Shown here piece after piece: positions 36,025-47,428 of a DNA stretch of 64,000 nt; the first letter of the stretch is position 1, and the number at the start of each line of letters is the position of its first letter. The stretch covers positions 1,550,001-1,614,000 of the forward strand of contig JBCAML010000002.1 of assembly GCA_038503075.1 (NCBI GenBank), written 5' to 3'. The position numbers were made by a program, and so were the translations under genes. Source of the DNA: Gyromitra esculenta (Eukaryota > Ascomycota > Pezizomycetes > Pezizales > Discinaceae). The notes beneath the pieces are model-generated. The model saw only the letters and a program-made list of their open reading frames with translations, made no database searches and was not told where the DNA came from.

Positions 36025-36056
36025 CGGGCCGAGGAGCTGAGTTCCTATTCGGCCCG
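36025..36056. repeat. GC-rich perfect stem (8 bp) with nested small hairpin
   Basis: CGGGCCGA (36025-36032) and TCGGCCCG (36049-36056) pair perfectly around a 16-nt loop that contains a small GGA/TCC pairing. It stands out as GC-rich in AT-rich surroundings. No RNA family was recognised. Confidence 0.5.
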
Positions 36057-39000
36057 ACGCGTGTAGGGGGGCGAGCAGGGGCATTGCAATCTCATAATTG
36101 CCCTGACTAATTAATGTGAGTAAATTTCGCTAATCTCTTCTCTTTGCAGAGAGAAGAAAAAAAGTTGGTTCGTCGGTTCGGTATCATCTCGTGAGCGTTT
36201 CTTGGTACTCCGAATATGAGGCGATGAGCAGCCGAGCGGAAGGGTTCGGGTGATCTGAGACTCAGTGAGTGACGGTGTGTGATCCGTGAGGTCAGTCGGA
36301 ACCAAGCACCAACCGGCGAGCCAGACGCAACACGACAGATGTCTATTGGTGGTGAAATCAGCCTCTTCGCCAATTTCAGGGGAATCTTACCTTTTTCGTT
36401 GAGGAGGCAACAAGCAGTCTGCGCGTGCGCAAAGAGCCGTGGTATGTCCCTGCAACATTACATATTCCCAATATATAGCCTCAAGTAAAACGATCGATAA
36501 TTATTCCGAAGAGCTTTATATTCAATTCCAAAAATATCCAAGATTCATCCCCAGCAGCAATGGTAGAATCTTCAATTCCGATCATCGGCACTTTTGCCGA
36601 ATATGCCGGGTTTATCCCCGAACGGAGAATCAGGTATCTATCCGTTTGTCCCACCGTCGATTATTATTATTGTAATTTAATTTAAATATCGAATTTCTGG
36701 AAATTAGGCCCTCGGGCTCTTGGGGACCCAGGAACGTATGATATTAGGCTCAGATTTCTTCCATAAAGTTTTTGATCTATCGAAGGTGCTTATTTGAAAT
36801 CTGTAATATAAGACTAATCTCTAGGGCACGTGGTCTGGAATCAGACCTTATATCGGACACATTATTGGAAGCTCGGACGAAGTCAGCTTTGGGAAGTCTT
36901 ACTGTGGTCAGGAGGGCGTCTAGGATCATTTATAAAACGTTGAAACAATCAAATTGAATCATGAAGATAGGCTGAAAGACAAGAGGGCAAAAAGCCCTAT
37001 AGTACTGTACTGCGATAGAAAGAAACATCACCATAAGGCGTTTCCCGCTGGAGTGTGCTCCTGGCGATCTTCGGTTCCGCTGCCATGCAGATATCGCTGT
37101 CGGCAAATTTCCGAGGGTTTGGCTTCACGCCGGTAAATCGTATTCCACATGTTTACTCCGGTCTCAGACGAAGTATGTCTTCTTTTTGTCGTTGTTGTCG
37201 CTTGCGACAAGAAACGTGCTTCAGGAGGCTGCTTGCATACATCCCACCCTCTTGACTCGCGAGTCTGCAACATATGTCTTTTTTTCTTTTTTTTTCTTGC
37301 TCGACATCTCGGCAGTGATCATCAAATGGATAATAGGAGACGTGGGGGATGGGGAGAGCTCTAAAAAGGTTTGTCCGACCCCATGCTAGATCTGCGGTAT
37401 CACATTGAAAATTTCAACCATTCGGCTCTCTCCGTCAGAAACGAAACAGCATGAGCAGCGCGAGTACATGTATGTAACGTAACGTTCTCCTTCAAGTGTC
37501 TTCGATATTTCAAAATATCACCGTTAGACCGAGGTCTAAATAGGCAAATGTTTCAATTCTCAAATCAAGATGCCTAGAAAACATTGTCACCCACTAGTTG
37601 ACCACGTATCTTGTAGAAGCTGAGATTTGTCTTGTTTTCTTCAGGGTACACAACCCTGCTGGAAATGATCTATTGCTCAGCGGAGATAGGCACCGGGGAA
37701 AAGGAAACAAGTTGGCGAAGTTCCACTCCTTTCTCCAGAAAAATCCAGTGCACGTGCCCAGAATTCTAGCAGGGTTTTGCCAAAATAGATTCTACGATCC
37801 ATTGATTCGCCTTTTGCGGTTTTAGGGGGCGCTTTGAGCACTTCTAAGAATCCGACCAACATCCCACGATTCCCACTCTTTAAGAAAAGCTCGGCTGCGG
37901 CTGTTGACAAGACGCTTAAGTGATACAAGTGAGATCTCATTGGAGATGGGGCCCATGCTGAGGCTTATGGTTCTTCTGGGTTCATCAGGCGCCCAGAAAC
38001 GAGTGTTTAAGATGATGATCTACAACCCTGTCCCAGATGATGTTGAGGCTTTATTTTTGTTGGAGACTCGATGTTGAACCAGCTGCCCACCATTGCGAGC
38101 GAACGAAAGATTAGTTTGTCCCTGTGATGTGATGTTTACCAAGACCATGCAGATAGGCGCCATATGATGTTAAAAAAATTCAAGAGACCTTTTTAGGTGA
38201 AGTTGTGATAGCGCCGAAGATCGTTGGTTCGCATGGTGTTAGAATTCTTAGTTCAAAAGTGGACCTGTGGCGATTACTGGGCGAGGTCTCGATCTTGTTC
38301 GTTTTTCTTCGCTCCGCTAACAAGGGACGACCGCTCGGGGCCTTGATCAAAAGGAAAAAAAAGGTGAGACTGCGTCCGCCACACTCTTGACACGCCGAGG
38401 AACCCCGCCAACCGATTCATCGGAATATAACTGAGTTGTGGTTATGCTCAAGCAAGAAAATATTCTGGGGGGTGAAGGGGGAGAGTGGTTTGGGGAGCAC
38501 AAAAAGAGATGGACTTCAACGCTGGAGGCTCCCAGCAGCGAGAAAAGTAGACAGGTACAGGTACAGGACGACTTCCAACGTGATAGGTGTCGCGTGTACA
38601 TACATGCTAACGTACATGTACATATCTTCGAGAGACACACATATACATGTCGAACAAGCATATGTACATGACAAAAATTACGCCGTGGACATCCATCCAG
38701 CACCAGGGGACCAACTATGCGGGAACAACGAAAGCCAAGTATCCCACCCTTCCACGCCGCCTGGAAACAGAGGGGGGACCAGACTGCCGGAGTCGTTAGT
38801 TCATTTGAACCTCGTTAGTGAGTCCTCATGATTGATAGCGTGAACGATGGAGTGGGATGAGGAAGGGGGAATGCGCTCGTAATTTGCCCAGCTCTCAGGA
38901 CAGAATTTGCCGTGAAACTGCCTGGCTGCAGACGGGGGCCACCCTACCAATTCCCCGGTTGCGATTGGCTGTAATTGGCAGGTGTTCGCATCAAAGCATG

Positions 39001-39302
39001 TTGCCCTCGCACAACCGTGCCACTTGCGGAATAGCGCCTGCAGCTAGAACATCGTTGGTCTTCTCGCGATGCGTCCTGTTGGCGAGGTTTTCACTGTTAG
39101 TTATGACATTATTTATATTTTATTTTTATATTTTATTATTTGCGCAATTGCATCCCAAGGAGCATGAATCAGGAGACGATGACCCCAAAATGAGAGTAAG
39201 AAACACCCGCATTTGTTTCCCTCAGGTGTTGCTGCGGTAAATGGACCGTGGGACGCAGGTGGAGACAGGTACTGTATTGCTTTGCAATTTGGCTTGCGTA
39301 CT

Positions 39303-39327
39303 TTGCTTGCTTGCTTGCTTGCTTGCT
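39303..39327. repeat. GCTT tetranucleotide microsatellite
   Basis: Six near-perfect TTGC/GCTT units in a row on the plus strand. Non-coding, about 560 bp upstream of the Zn2Cys6 start codon. Confidence 0.85.
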
Positions 39328-39885
39328 GGTGTTGATGGCACCGAGGGCAAGAGATCGAGACACCAGTCTTCAAAGATAGGCCAAGCTCAGCACCGAAACA
39401 GAAACGTAACAGAGACAGAAGCAAAGACACCGAGCGCTGGTCCCACTTTGTTCGATTGATCACAATTGATCACACTACCCCAGACCAGGTACGTTCACGG
39501 ACTTTCGTTGATGCTGGTTATTTTGCTCGTCTTGGTATGGTGTTCTGTGCTTTACACTTCAACAGCAATTCATCATCTTCTTTGTTTTTTTTCCATCTGT
39601 AACTGGGGCTTTTTTTCAACAGGCTTCCCCACTCTGAAGCCTGTTCTGTTCTCAGATTTGTGGTAATTTTTCTAGGGGTTTGATCTTATTCTAATCTTTC
39701 CTAAGTTTTTTTTTAACAGCCACCCTTCACCTTTCCCATGATAGATCTCCCCTAGCCCTCTTTTTTTCCTCTCCCTCGGACTTGCCGGTGGTGTTCTAGT
39801 TTACTTGCCTGTCTCTGGTGCGTCAGAAATACCAGTACTGGACAATACGAACAAAAAAAAAAAGCTCTACTGTACTTGTCCTATT

Positions 39886-41809
39886 ATGCAGGCAAAGCTC
39901 GAGTTGCACGATCAGGAAGATCAACTTGCTCGAATTTTCAACCACTCCCACCACCATCACGACCACGTTCAGCGTGCTATTTCTGAGCAACACCACCAAC
40001 AGGAGTCGGAACAAAGTCCGTCAGGGACTAGTCGCTCACCATCATCGGGTCCACGGGGAATTCGTTATCAGATAGCCCCATTGCCATCTGCACCATCTGC
40101 ACGACAATTGGAACCATCAAAACCCAAACCAGCAATCCTCTCAAAACAAGACAGACCAGCCCCAGCCTTGAAACTAGAAGCTCCATCAGATCCATCACCT
40201 TCTTTTCTTTCAGGATCTCCCCCTTCGGGAATAGCAGGCGAACCAGGAATAGTAGCAGGAGTAGTAGACACAAAAGACCTTCCTTCGCCCAACCACAAGT
40301 TGGAGGAGAGCAAGTTGAAGATCAAATCTCGCCATTCGTCTCTTGGCCCTCCACCACCATCCACTCCTTTGACTCCACACCGCTCATCCCAGCAGGGTAC
40401 TGAGAGCATCCCGCATAACCCACATCCATCTTTAAGTACTTCAACTCCCCAACCTCCCAATCCTGGGTTTACTGGATCTGCTGCCTGGCGCCGTCGTCTG
40501 TCCAAAACACGCTCTCTTACGACCATGACGGCTTCATCAGTAAAACGCTCGCTTTCGTCCCCTAACGTGCAGCAGGCTGCTGCCATGTCCGCTGAGGGCA
40601 ACTCTCCTGCTGTGCTGCCCTATTCGGCAGGCAAAGGTCGCAATAAACTCGGTTACCATCGAACCTCTGTTGCATGTGGTACGTTCTGCAAAAGAAAAAA
40701 AAAAGAAGTTCTGCCTCGCCGGCTATCCAAATACTGCTACCCAACAACTCAATTGCTAACGGTCATGCATCTGTGGTGGTTCAGGTCACTGTAGACGTCG
40801 AAAAATCCGTTGCTTATTGTCAAAGGATGATCCACATGGACGCTGTTCCAACTGCATTCGTTTGAAGAAAGAGTGTAACTTTTATCCAGTGGAAAACACA
40901 GATCGACGACCACGATCAATGTCGAAGCCGGACATTACTAGCCAAGATACGGGCTCATCCGGATCATCTCCTTCTCCTGGTCTTGGGCCAGGTCAATTGT
41001 CCGAAAATACCAACGGTTATCCTGTCTCCGTGCCTGTCACTCCAACATGGGACCCGAGCTTCGAATTCTCATCGCCAGCTTTTGAACATCAATTTATGCA
41101 AAATAGCTTGAATAGACCTATTGGAGGAGTTATGGGATCTCAATCGGCCTCAGTATCTCGACGATCTAGTATGGCTCAAATGCATGTTCCAACACCCGTG
41201 AAAGCTGAGCAAGGATATTTGGACCCCGTACGGAGCTGGGAACTACCATCCCAGCCTGAGCCTACACATTTCTCAAACCAAACTGTACTAGAGGACACCT
41301 CGACAGGGCTGTCATCGATACTTTGGCGGGCAACTGCGACCCCAGTAACCCCAGTGACTGGAAGCCCTTTTGCCCAACAAATTTCGCTTGCTGGTGATTC
41401 GATGGAAAATCCCGATGAGAATTATTGGGCTTCGCAAGCTCCATCTCGAATGGGCTCGATTGATCAAGGCATGAACCTATTCAATTATCGATCTGCTTAC
41501 TCATCGGATGCAGACTTGACTGGAGCGTCAGGCATATATTCTACTAGTGCTAGTGCATCAACAGCTTCTCTCACTGCATCGATCTCAGAAGCTTCCCATT
41601 ATGGAGGCGAACAATTCTACACGACTCCATGGGTGGATCATGGAGCAGTTGCAAATGGATGCGGTGGAATGGACAGTATGCGCTTGGAACCAGAAAATTT
41701 CGATGGCCAGACTTCGTTCGTGGATGACGAACACTACATCGGTGGCGTCGACGACGCACCATTCTCTCACTCTCCGCATCAAGGCACGGTTACTATTTTG
41801 CCGCAGTGA
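39886..41809 (+). CDS. Zn2Cys6 (fungal C6) transcription factor
   Basis: Predicted nuclear regulator of 605 residues. Exons 39886-40678 and 40785-41809; the 106-bp intron falls inside the zinc cluster (VACG|HCRRRKIRC), which strongly supports the junction. The cluster is C264-x2-C267-x6-C274-x10-C285-x2-C288-x6-C295, followed by NFYPVE. Unusually for the class it lies in the middle of the protein: about 260 residues rich in Pro, Ser, Gln and His precede it, and about 310 residues rich in Ser, Thr and Pro follow. No fungal-specific 'middle homology' domain was recognised. The ATG at 39886 is the first in frame, but the sequence just around it (TGTACTTGTCCTATTATGCAG) also looks like a splice acceptor, so an upstream exon is possible. 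Target genes unknown. Confidence 0.87.
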
Positions 41810-44800
41810 TCGCAACTGCGAGATGTTAGCGTTAAAACGTTTTTTGCTTGAGTTCGATACCCCTATAAATATTCGGATAATCTGAGGTTAAAACAGGGAT
41901 TCTTTTAGACGCATCCGCGTTATAATCCTAGCTGTTGACATTTCGGATGGACGATACGTTTGATGTCGTTCCCCGTTTCTTTTTCCCTTTGAAAAATAAA
42001 ACACGTGTGGTAACAGGGTTGCTTTTCCTTATCTTATCGGGTCATATTTCATCATCTTTTTTCTTTTATCGGTACAAGGTTTTTTCGGTTCAGGCACGGC
42101 GATTACTTGATGGTTTTTATTTCCTACTCTCATTCCCTTCACCCATCTCCTATAATGGGCTGTGAAGGGGAAAAAAATAAAGAAAACAATTTGTGGCAGA
42201 AAGTGGGGAGATAGGCATTTCAGGTATATGGTTTTATATACCGCATATCACCTCTGTATGATAAGCAGGCTAGACACGGCGTTTTTTACTTTTACCTTGC
42301 TTTGTTTTCCTTTTCCTTTTGTCTTTTAAGGGTTGTCAAATAGTTTCTGATCAAAGTCGAGGGACTTGTGATACACATGCGAACTAGTCAGACCAAGGGG
42401 TTATCCTTAGGAACGACAAGGATTGAGGACAAAAAGGGTTGACTTTATCTTCACAACCTCTGTACTTAAGTGAGCAGACGCAAGTATTATTTCTGGTTAA
42501 AGGGCTCACTCTTGTACCGTGTATCTACAATACTGCGTGCGTAGTTGGAGACACTAGTTACATAAGAGGGGATTCACTACGCCAGCGAATGAGGATTTGT
42601 CGCACATAGCAGGAGCAACAACATTGACGTGAGTGAAAATGTAGACTGGGCATGGACCCTGTCCGATTGCCAGCAAAGTTGAAACCATGTCATCGATGCC
42701 TTGTTTCATTGTCAGATCACGCCCTTTGCCGCAGCAGATGTTTCTCGACAGCCTTCTCCTAATAGCTACATACTCTATTCTTGTAGGCAAGGGTCAGGCA
42801 CCAGAAGGGTGCCCAACCGCCCCTTATCTCCCCAGCTATCTCCTCAGGTTCCCCGAATGCAGAAATTGAGAGAGGAGTACCAAGATATGATTCGTAGCAC
42901 TCGCACCGATAGGAAGAAACGGCCTACGATTCTCAGCTCTGTCGAATACTGGCATCGATACAACAACGCATATCTGTGCATACACGATAGGAAAACTCTT
43001 CCTCGAGTCATTTTTTTGTGTTGTGTTCGGTATTGCCCGTCGGCGATACAAAAAATGAAATGGTTCCCGGTTTTCCCGTGTTCGTGGCCTCGTGCACAGT
43101 TTTTTTCTTTCCTTCTCTTCCATCTCTTCTTTTACCTACTTACCATTTTATTTGCTCTGGAGCCTTGTTCCATAGCTATCTTTTCCTATCAGCCCAACGT
43201 TTGTCTTACACCCATCTTTACCCAGGTTTGCCATTTACGCGAATCATCCCCAGTAAGACGCCATTTCGGTATCGGTGCAATACGCACACATAACATAGAT
43301 AGATACCCGGATAGTCTATGTCGTCTGTCGTGTGTTTATTAAAGGTGGGTGGTTTCCTTCCTTACTATTTCTTCTCTTCACTTGCCGATTTCTAGCTCAG
43401 GTACACTGCGATGAGGAATTTTTATTCTCCTCCCGCGCAATCAGTCACTGCAGTCGGCGCTCCATCGCATCCGCACATCGAGCGACTTTTATATGCTTAT
43501 TTTGGTGCCTGCAGCGACCCATCCTGTGCCTGGCCCCTCACAATGCATCACCAATGAGTTGCTGCGAGCAAATGCAACCCTACGAGGGGCACCTCTGGGA
43601 CTCAGAGGGTTATATCTATTTCGAAAAACCATTGATTGCTCACCTCCAACTTTCCCCGAGAGATAAATGGAACTTCCTAATGTTTTCTCGTTTCCCGATC
43701 GAATTTTATCAAACCTTTATCAACATCAAAGTCTGACTAAAATCGGCTCTCGGTATTTTTCAGCTCAAAATACCCTCCCCCACTCCCCTTACCCCCCCCG
43801 GACTTGACGCCGGAGTGTTTACCCGAGCTTCCCCGATCGACAAAGTCGCCCCGACTGCTGGTGTCGGTCAAACATTTGACCCATCGCGTTGATGACCGTG
43901 GGATATCTGCAATTGGACTTCGACTATCCTTAAAACCGCCGAACGCGCATTCGGAATTTCCGGAAAAATAGGCCGAAAATCATTCAAATCCGACCGGCCG
44001 GCTCAAGTGGTCCTTGGAGATCTTGGGTTTGTTGCTGATAGCGAGTGAGGAGCTATGCTGACAATGTGCTAGTGTTAGTTGAGGGTTATTATCCTTTTGG
44101 AGGACTCGCTGGCTCCCCTGGATTCAAACCGGTAGGTTTTCTTCCTCGGAGGAATTCGGGATCACCAATGACGTCGCATTTTCCCGAAATTTCACGTGAA
44201 ATTTCAACTCTTCGACTTTCCCGAAGGGCATGTTTGGCTTGAGAGCTTCTCTCAGGGAGGGGTCACGACCATGCTGAAAGCAACACCAACCCTTCTCCAC
44301 AAACCAGCAGCAACATCAGAAGAAAAAATACGTCTTTCTCGGTCGTAAGCGGGGCTGTATTTTTTTCGCTTTTCGAACGAATTGTTTAATTGTTATCAAG
44401 GTCCCATCTGCCCCTTTTCTTCCTATTTTTCCCTTGTCGTCATCGTCATGAATTTCTTTTTTTCTCTCAGTATTTGCCGGAAAGACACGATGCACTCATC
44501 ATCATTGCTCTTCTTGATCGGATTTCTTTATGATTTCATTTTGTGGTTCTTCACAGCTGGACAAACAGACAGGCGCGACCGGACAACGACGCGGAGTGGG
44601 GTGGTTGAAAAGCTTCCCCCCACGAAATCCAAGAAAAGTACGCGACGACAGGGTAGACGGTGGATTTTCGACAGGGGACGGTTAAAGTAGCCCTCAGTTC
44701 CGTTGGAAATGTGGCGAATCATGGAGCTTCCTTTACTGACTGCGTGGGGGGGCGGGGTGGAGGATGCAGAGCAACACAACGACGTGGAGGGTTGGCAGGG

Positions 44801-47428
44801 AAGAAAGAAAAAAAAAGGAAAGCTCAAAGGAAGAAGAGCACAAAAAATCGAAATAAGGACACCGTGGCGGGAAACCCCGACCTTAATGCTTTGGAACATC
44901 CAGCATTTGATATTTTCGAAAATAATAACTGTGAGAAACAAATAATTTTTATCTCGCGGCTTCGGAGGAATATATCAATCTATGCTTGGAGCTACTTCGT
45001 GTTCAATGTTGGCCGATGCCGCTGTTAGCGACGACTTTCCGTTGGCTTAAATTAGTACCATTAGCAACATTCGGCGTTCTACCATGAAAACGCCAGGCGA
45101 GGTTTTAATCACGGACGTTTGAGGGGGGGGAGGGGATGGGGAGCTGCACAAAATAATCCGCTGAGGATTGGGGAAAGGTTGGTATGCAACGCGCAGACCA
45201 GGGACTGTAATTGTAGCTGGCGTTTTATCTTGAACGATGAACAAAATTACCTAGAGCTGCTTGAAATTTTGAACTCGTGCCACGCTGCAAAGAGAGAGAG
45301 CGCTATGGGGAGACACCTTCACCAGCATCACAGCAGCAGCGCTCAGTCTGAAGAAGAAGACGAAATGTTCAAGTGTGGCTAACCGACTACATACTGCTTC
45401 TGCTGTGTCGGCTAGGTGTGTTGCTTTTCAGATGTAGCAGTCCATCCATAGGGAAAAAAGTGCTTTTTTACTCCCTTCATTTTCTGATATATTTTACTTT
45501 TCCTAAAGTTTTTTCATGACCCCCCTCTCCATCAATTCCCGTCTGGCCCAAATAGCTGCTTTTTCTCTCACCATCGCCAGCCAAAGCTTTTTCTTCTAAT
45601 TTCCGTGTCTGATTCTGGGGGAAGGATCTCAGCAACATCCGGACACAGTTAATTGAGCCCCTAAATCCTATTATTGACATGAGAATTTCCGACCACCTTT
45701 GACGTGTTGATATTGCTGTGCAGCCTCTTTTTTTTATTTTTCTTCTTCTGCCTCCTTTCGCTCTTCGTTGGGGGAAAGAAAGCCACAACGCCCTTCATAT
45801 CACTTTCATAGCACATTCACATTCACACATCGTACCATATCTGACCGTCCCGTTTCATCAATCAAACTACGGAAGTTCAGAGAGGTATAGTGTTGTTTTT
45901 TGGGGGGGACAGAGGTCGGAATATTCAGGCTGCGTTGGACGTCCCGTCATTAACTTTGTCAACAACGGAAAGACCGTCAGCAGTAGGTAAGACAAGCGGG
46001 GCCCCTTTGAACAGCAGCTCCATTTACTGCCAGGCTTCGACAGAAGTAAGAAAGAGGGATAGAGAAGGGAGAGAGAAGGGACCAGGACCATCCGCAAGTT
46101 CGTACCCCCCCTCTGCCCATCACCACCGCAAATATGTTTCCCTACTCTTTCCGGGTGTCTGGATAGCCCCTCCATGTACCCTGCATGGTCAAGAAGTGTT
46201 GTTCGGGGTCTGGGTTCGTCTATCATATGTACCGACTGCAGTAGCAGCTGCCTAGCATTCATTCATTCACTCCCTCATTATCCTACATACACACGCCTCT
46301 CTCTGGCTCTTCCTCTTCCTCTTCCATACCCATACCCCCTCCCTCCTCGGAGGCTCCTCCTCCCCTTGCAATCCCCCCCCTCCTTGTACCTGTTAAATAG
46401 TCTTTTATTTTATTTATTCGATTTCTTCTCTTCTTGTAGGGAGTGTTTTATACTCGCCTGGCTCGCCCTATATATATACTCTTCACACCCTTACTCACCT
46501 CTTTTATATTTTTTTTTCTCATAGTCGTCCATCCATCGGTCTCGATCAAGACAGCGACAGTAGGTGACCCCCGCGCTCCCCCTTCCCCTGCACATTTGTC
46601 ATCTATTTACGGTCGCTTATCTCGCGAAAAGTGAACAGACTGTCGCAAGCGACCGACAAACAGTATTAAGAACCAGGTATATACATACACCACCGCTCAA
46701 ATGTCTTTTTCCTATTTCGTTTTTGGTGGTGCGGAGAGAATTGACATCGAGGCCGCAGGCTTGTGATACCCTAACAAAGGAAACGAAATTTCCAAAATAA
46801 ACCATCGCCGACGGAAAAGAGCGTACAGCGGCCGTGCGAAGCCACCGGCGGGGTTTGATATTAGACTGACGTTCATTTCACCTTGTTCGTTCGGCTGTCG
46901 GGTTCAACTGTGATTGCTTCGGTTGCGCACAGTCGCAGTGCATCTTGCGACTGACGGCCGGAGAGTGCGCAAGATCAACCACATTACTTTTATTTATTGC
47001 TCTCTCGTCTGTTCTAAGGAAGGGTTCTCCAAACAGATCTCGGCGACAGGGAAGAAGCCTAGACAGGGTGCCATCAGGACTGTGCTTCTCCATTCGTAGC
47101 CATCATCCTCTACCTTCCCCCACCACACTCTTCTGCCTGCTGCCTGCGGCCATCCGAGAAACACCCAGCGGTCAGCGTCGGGTTTTCAGTACGTGCCACT
47201 GCCTGCGTCACACCCTGTTGCTCTCCCCATCGATCATCACCATTACTACTACCACCTCCGCCCTCACCACCACCACCCCTTCCACCACCACAGCTACAAC
47301 CACCACAGCAATCTCAAGTTCGCTGCCCCTCCAAGGAAAAAAGAAAAAAAAAGAAAACAAGGCTCCCAAAAAAAGCAATCTTTTTTTCTGGGGTGGCCCG
47401 TTTCTTGTGTTCACAATCTGAAGTCTTG
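41810..47428. other. Gene-free interval between the Zn2Cys6 factor and areA
   Basis: 5.6 kb with no supportable gene. The first ~550 bases are T-rich (probable 3' UTR) and include a GATA doublet on the minus strand (42028-42038). Open frames at 42701-43342 and 43332-43736 lack domains. From about 46250 to 47428 the plus strand is dominated by C, T and CAC-type repeats, the likely promoter and long 5' leader of areA. Confidence 0.5.
47226..47320 (+). repeat. CAC/ACC-rich low-complexity tract in the areA leader
   Basis: Irregular runs of ACC, CAC and ACT triplets on the plus strand, 110-200 bases upstream of the areA start codon. It is followed by an A-rich segment (47335-47375). The frame through it is interrupted before areA, so it is not part of the protein as read. 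Confidence 0.65.

Larger units (their letters stand above)
34523..39885. other. Gene-free interval between HSP12 and the Zn2Cys6 factor
   Basis: No supportable gene in 5.4 kb. It contains the HSP12 promoter with CRE sites (34873-34949), TACATGTA octamers at 35242, 37465 and 38613, a GC-rich nested hairpin at 36025-36056, a GCTT microsatellite at 39303-39327 and, close to the right end, pyrimidine-rich sequence with T runs that probably is the leader of the Zn2Cys6 gene. Confidence 0.5.

Noticed and set aside
42701..43342. 213-codon open frame, plus strand
   Set aside because: No domain, poor codon character, and partly overlapped by an open frame on the minus strand; no supporting splice structure.
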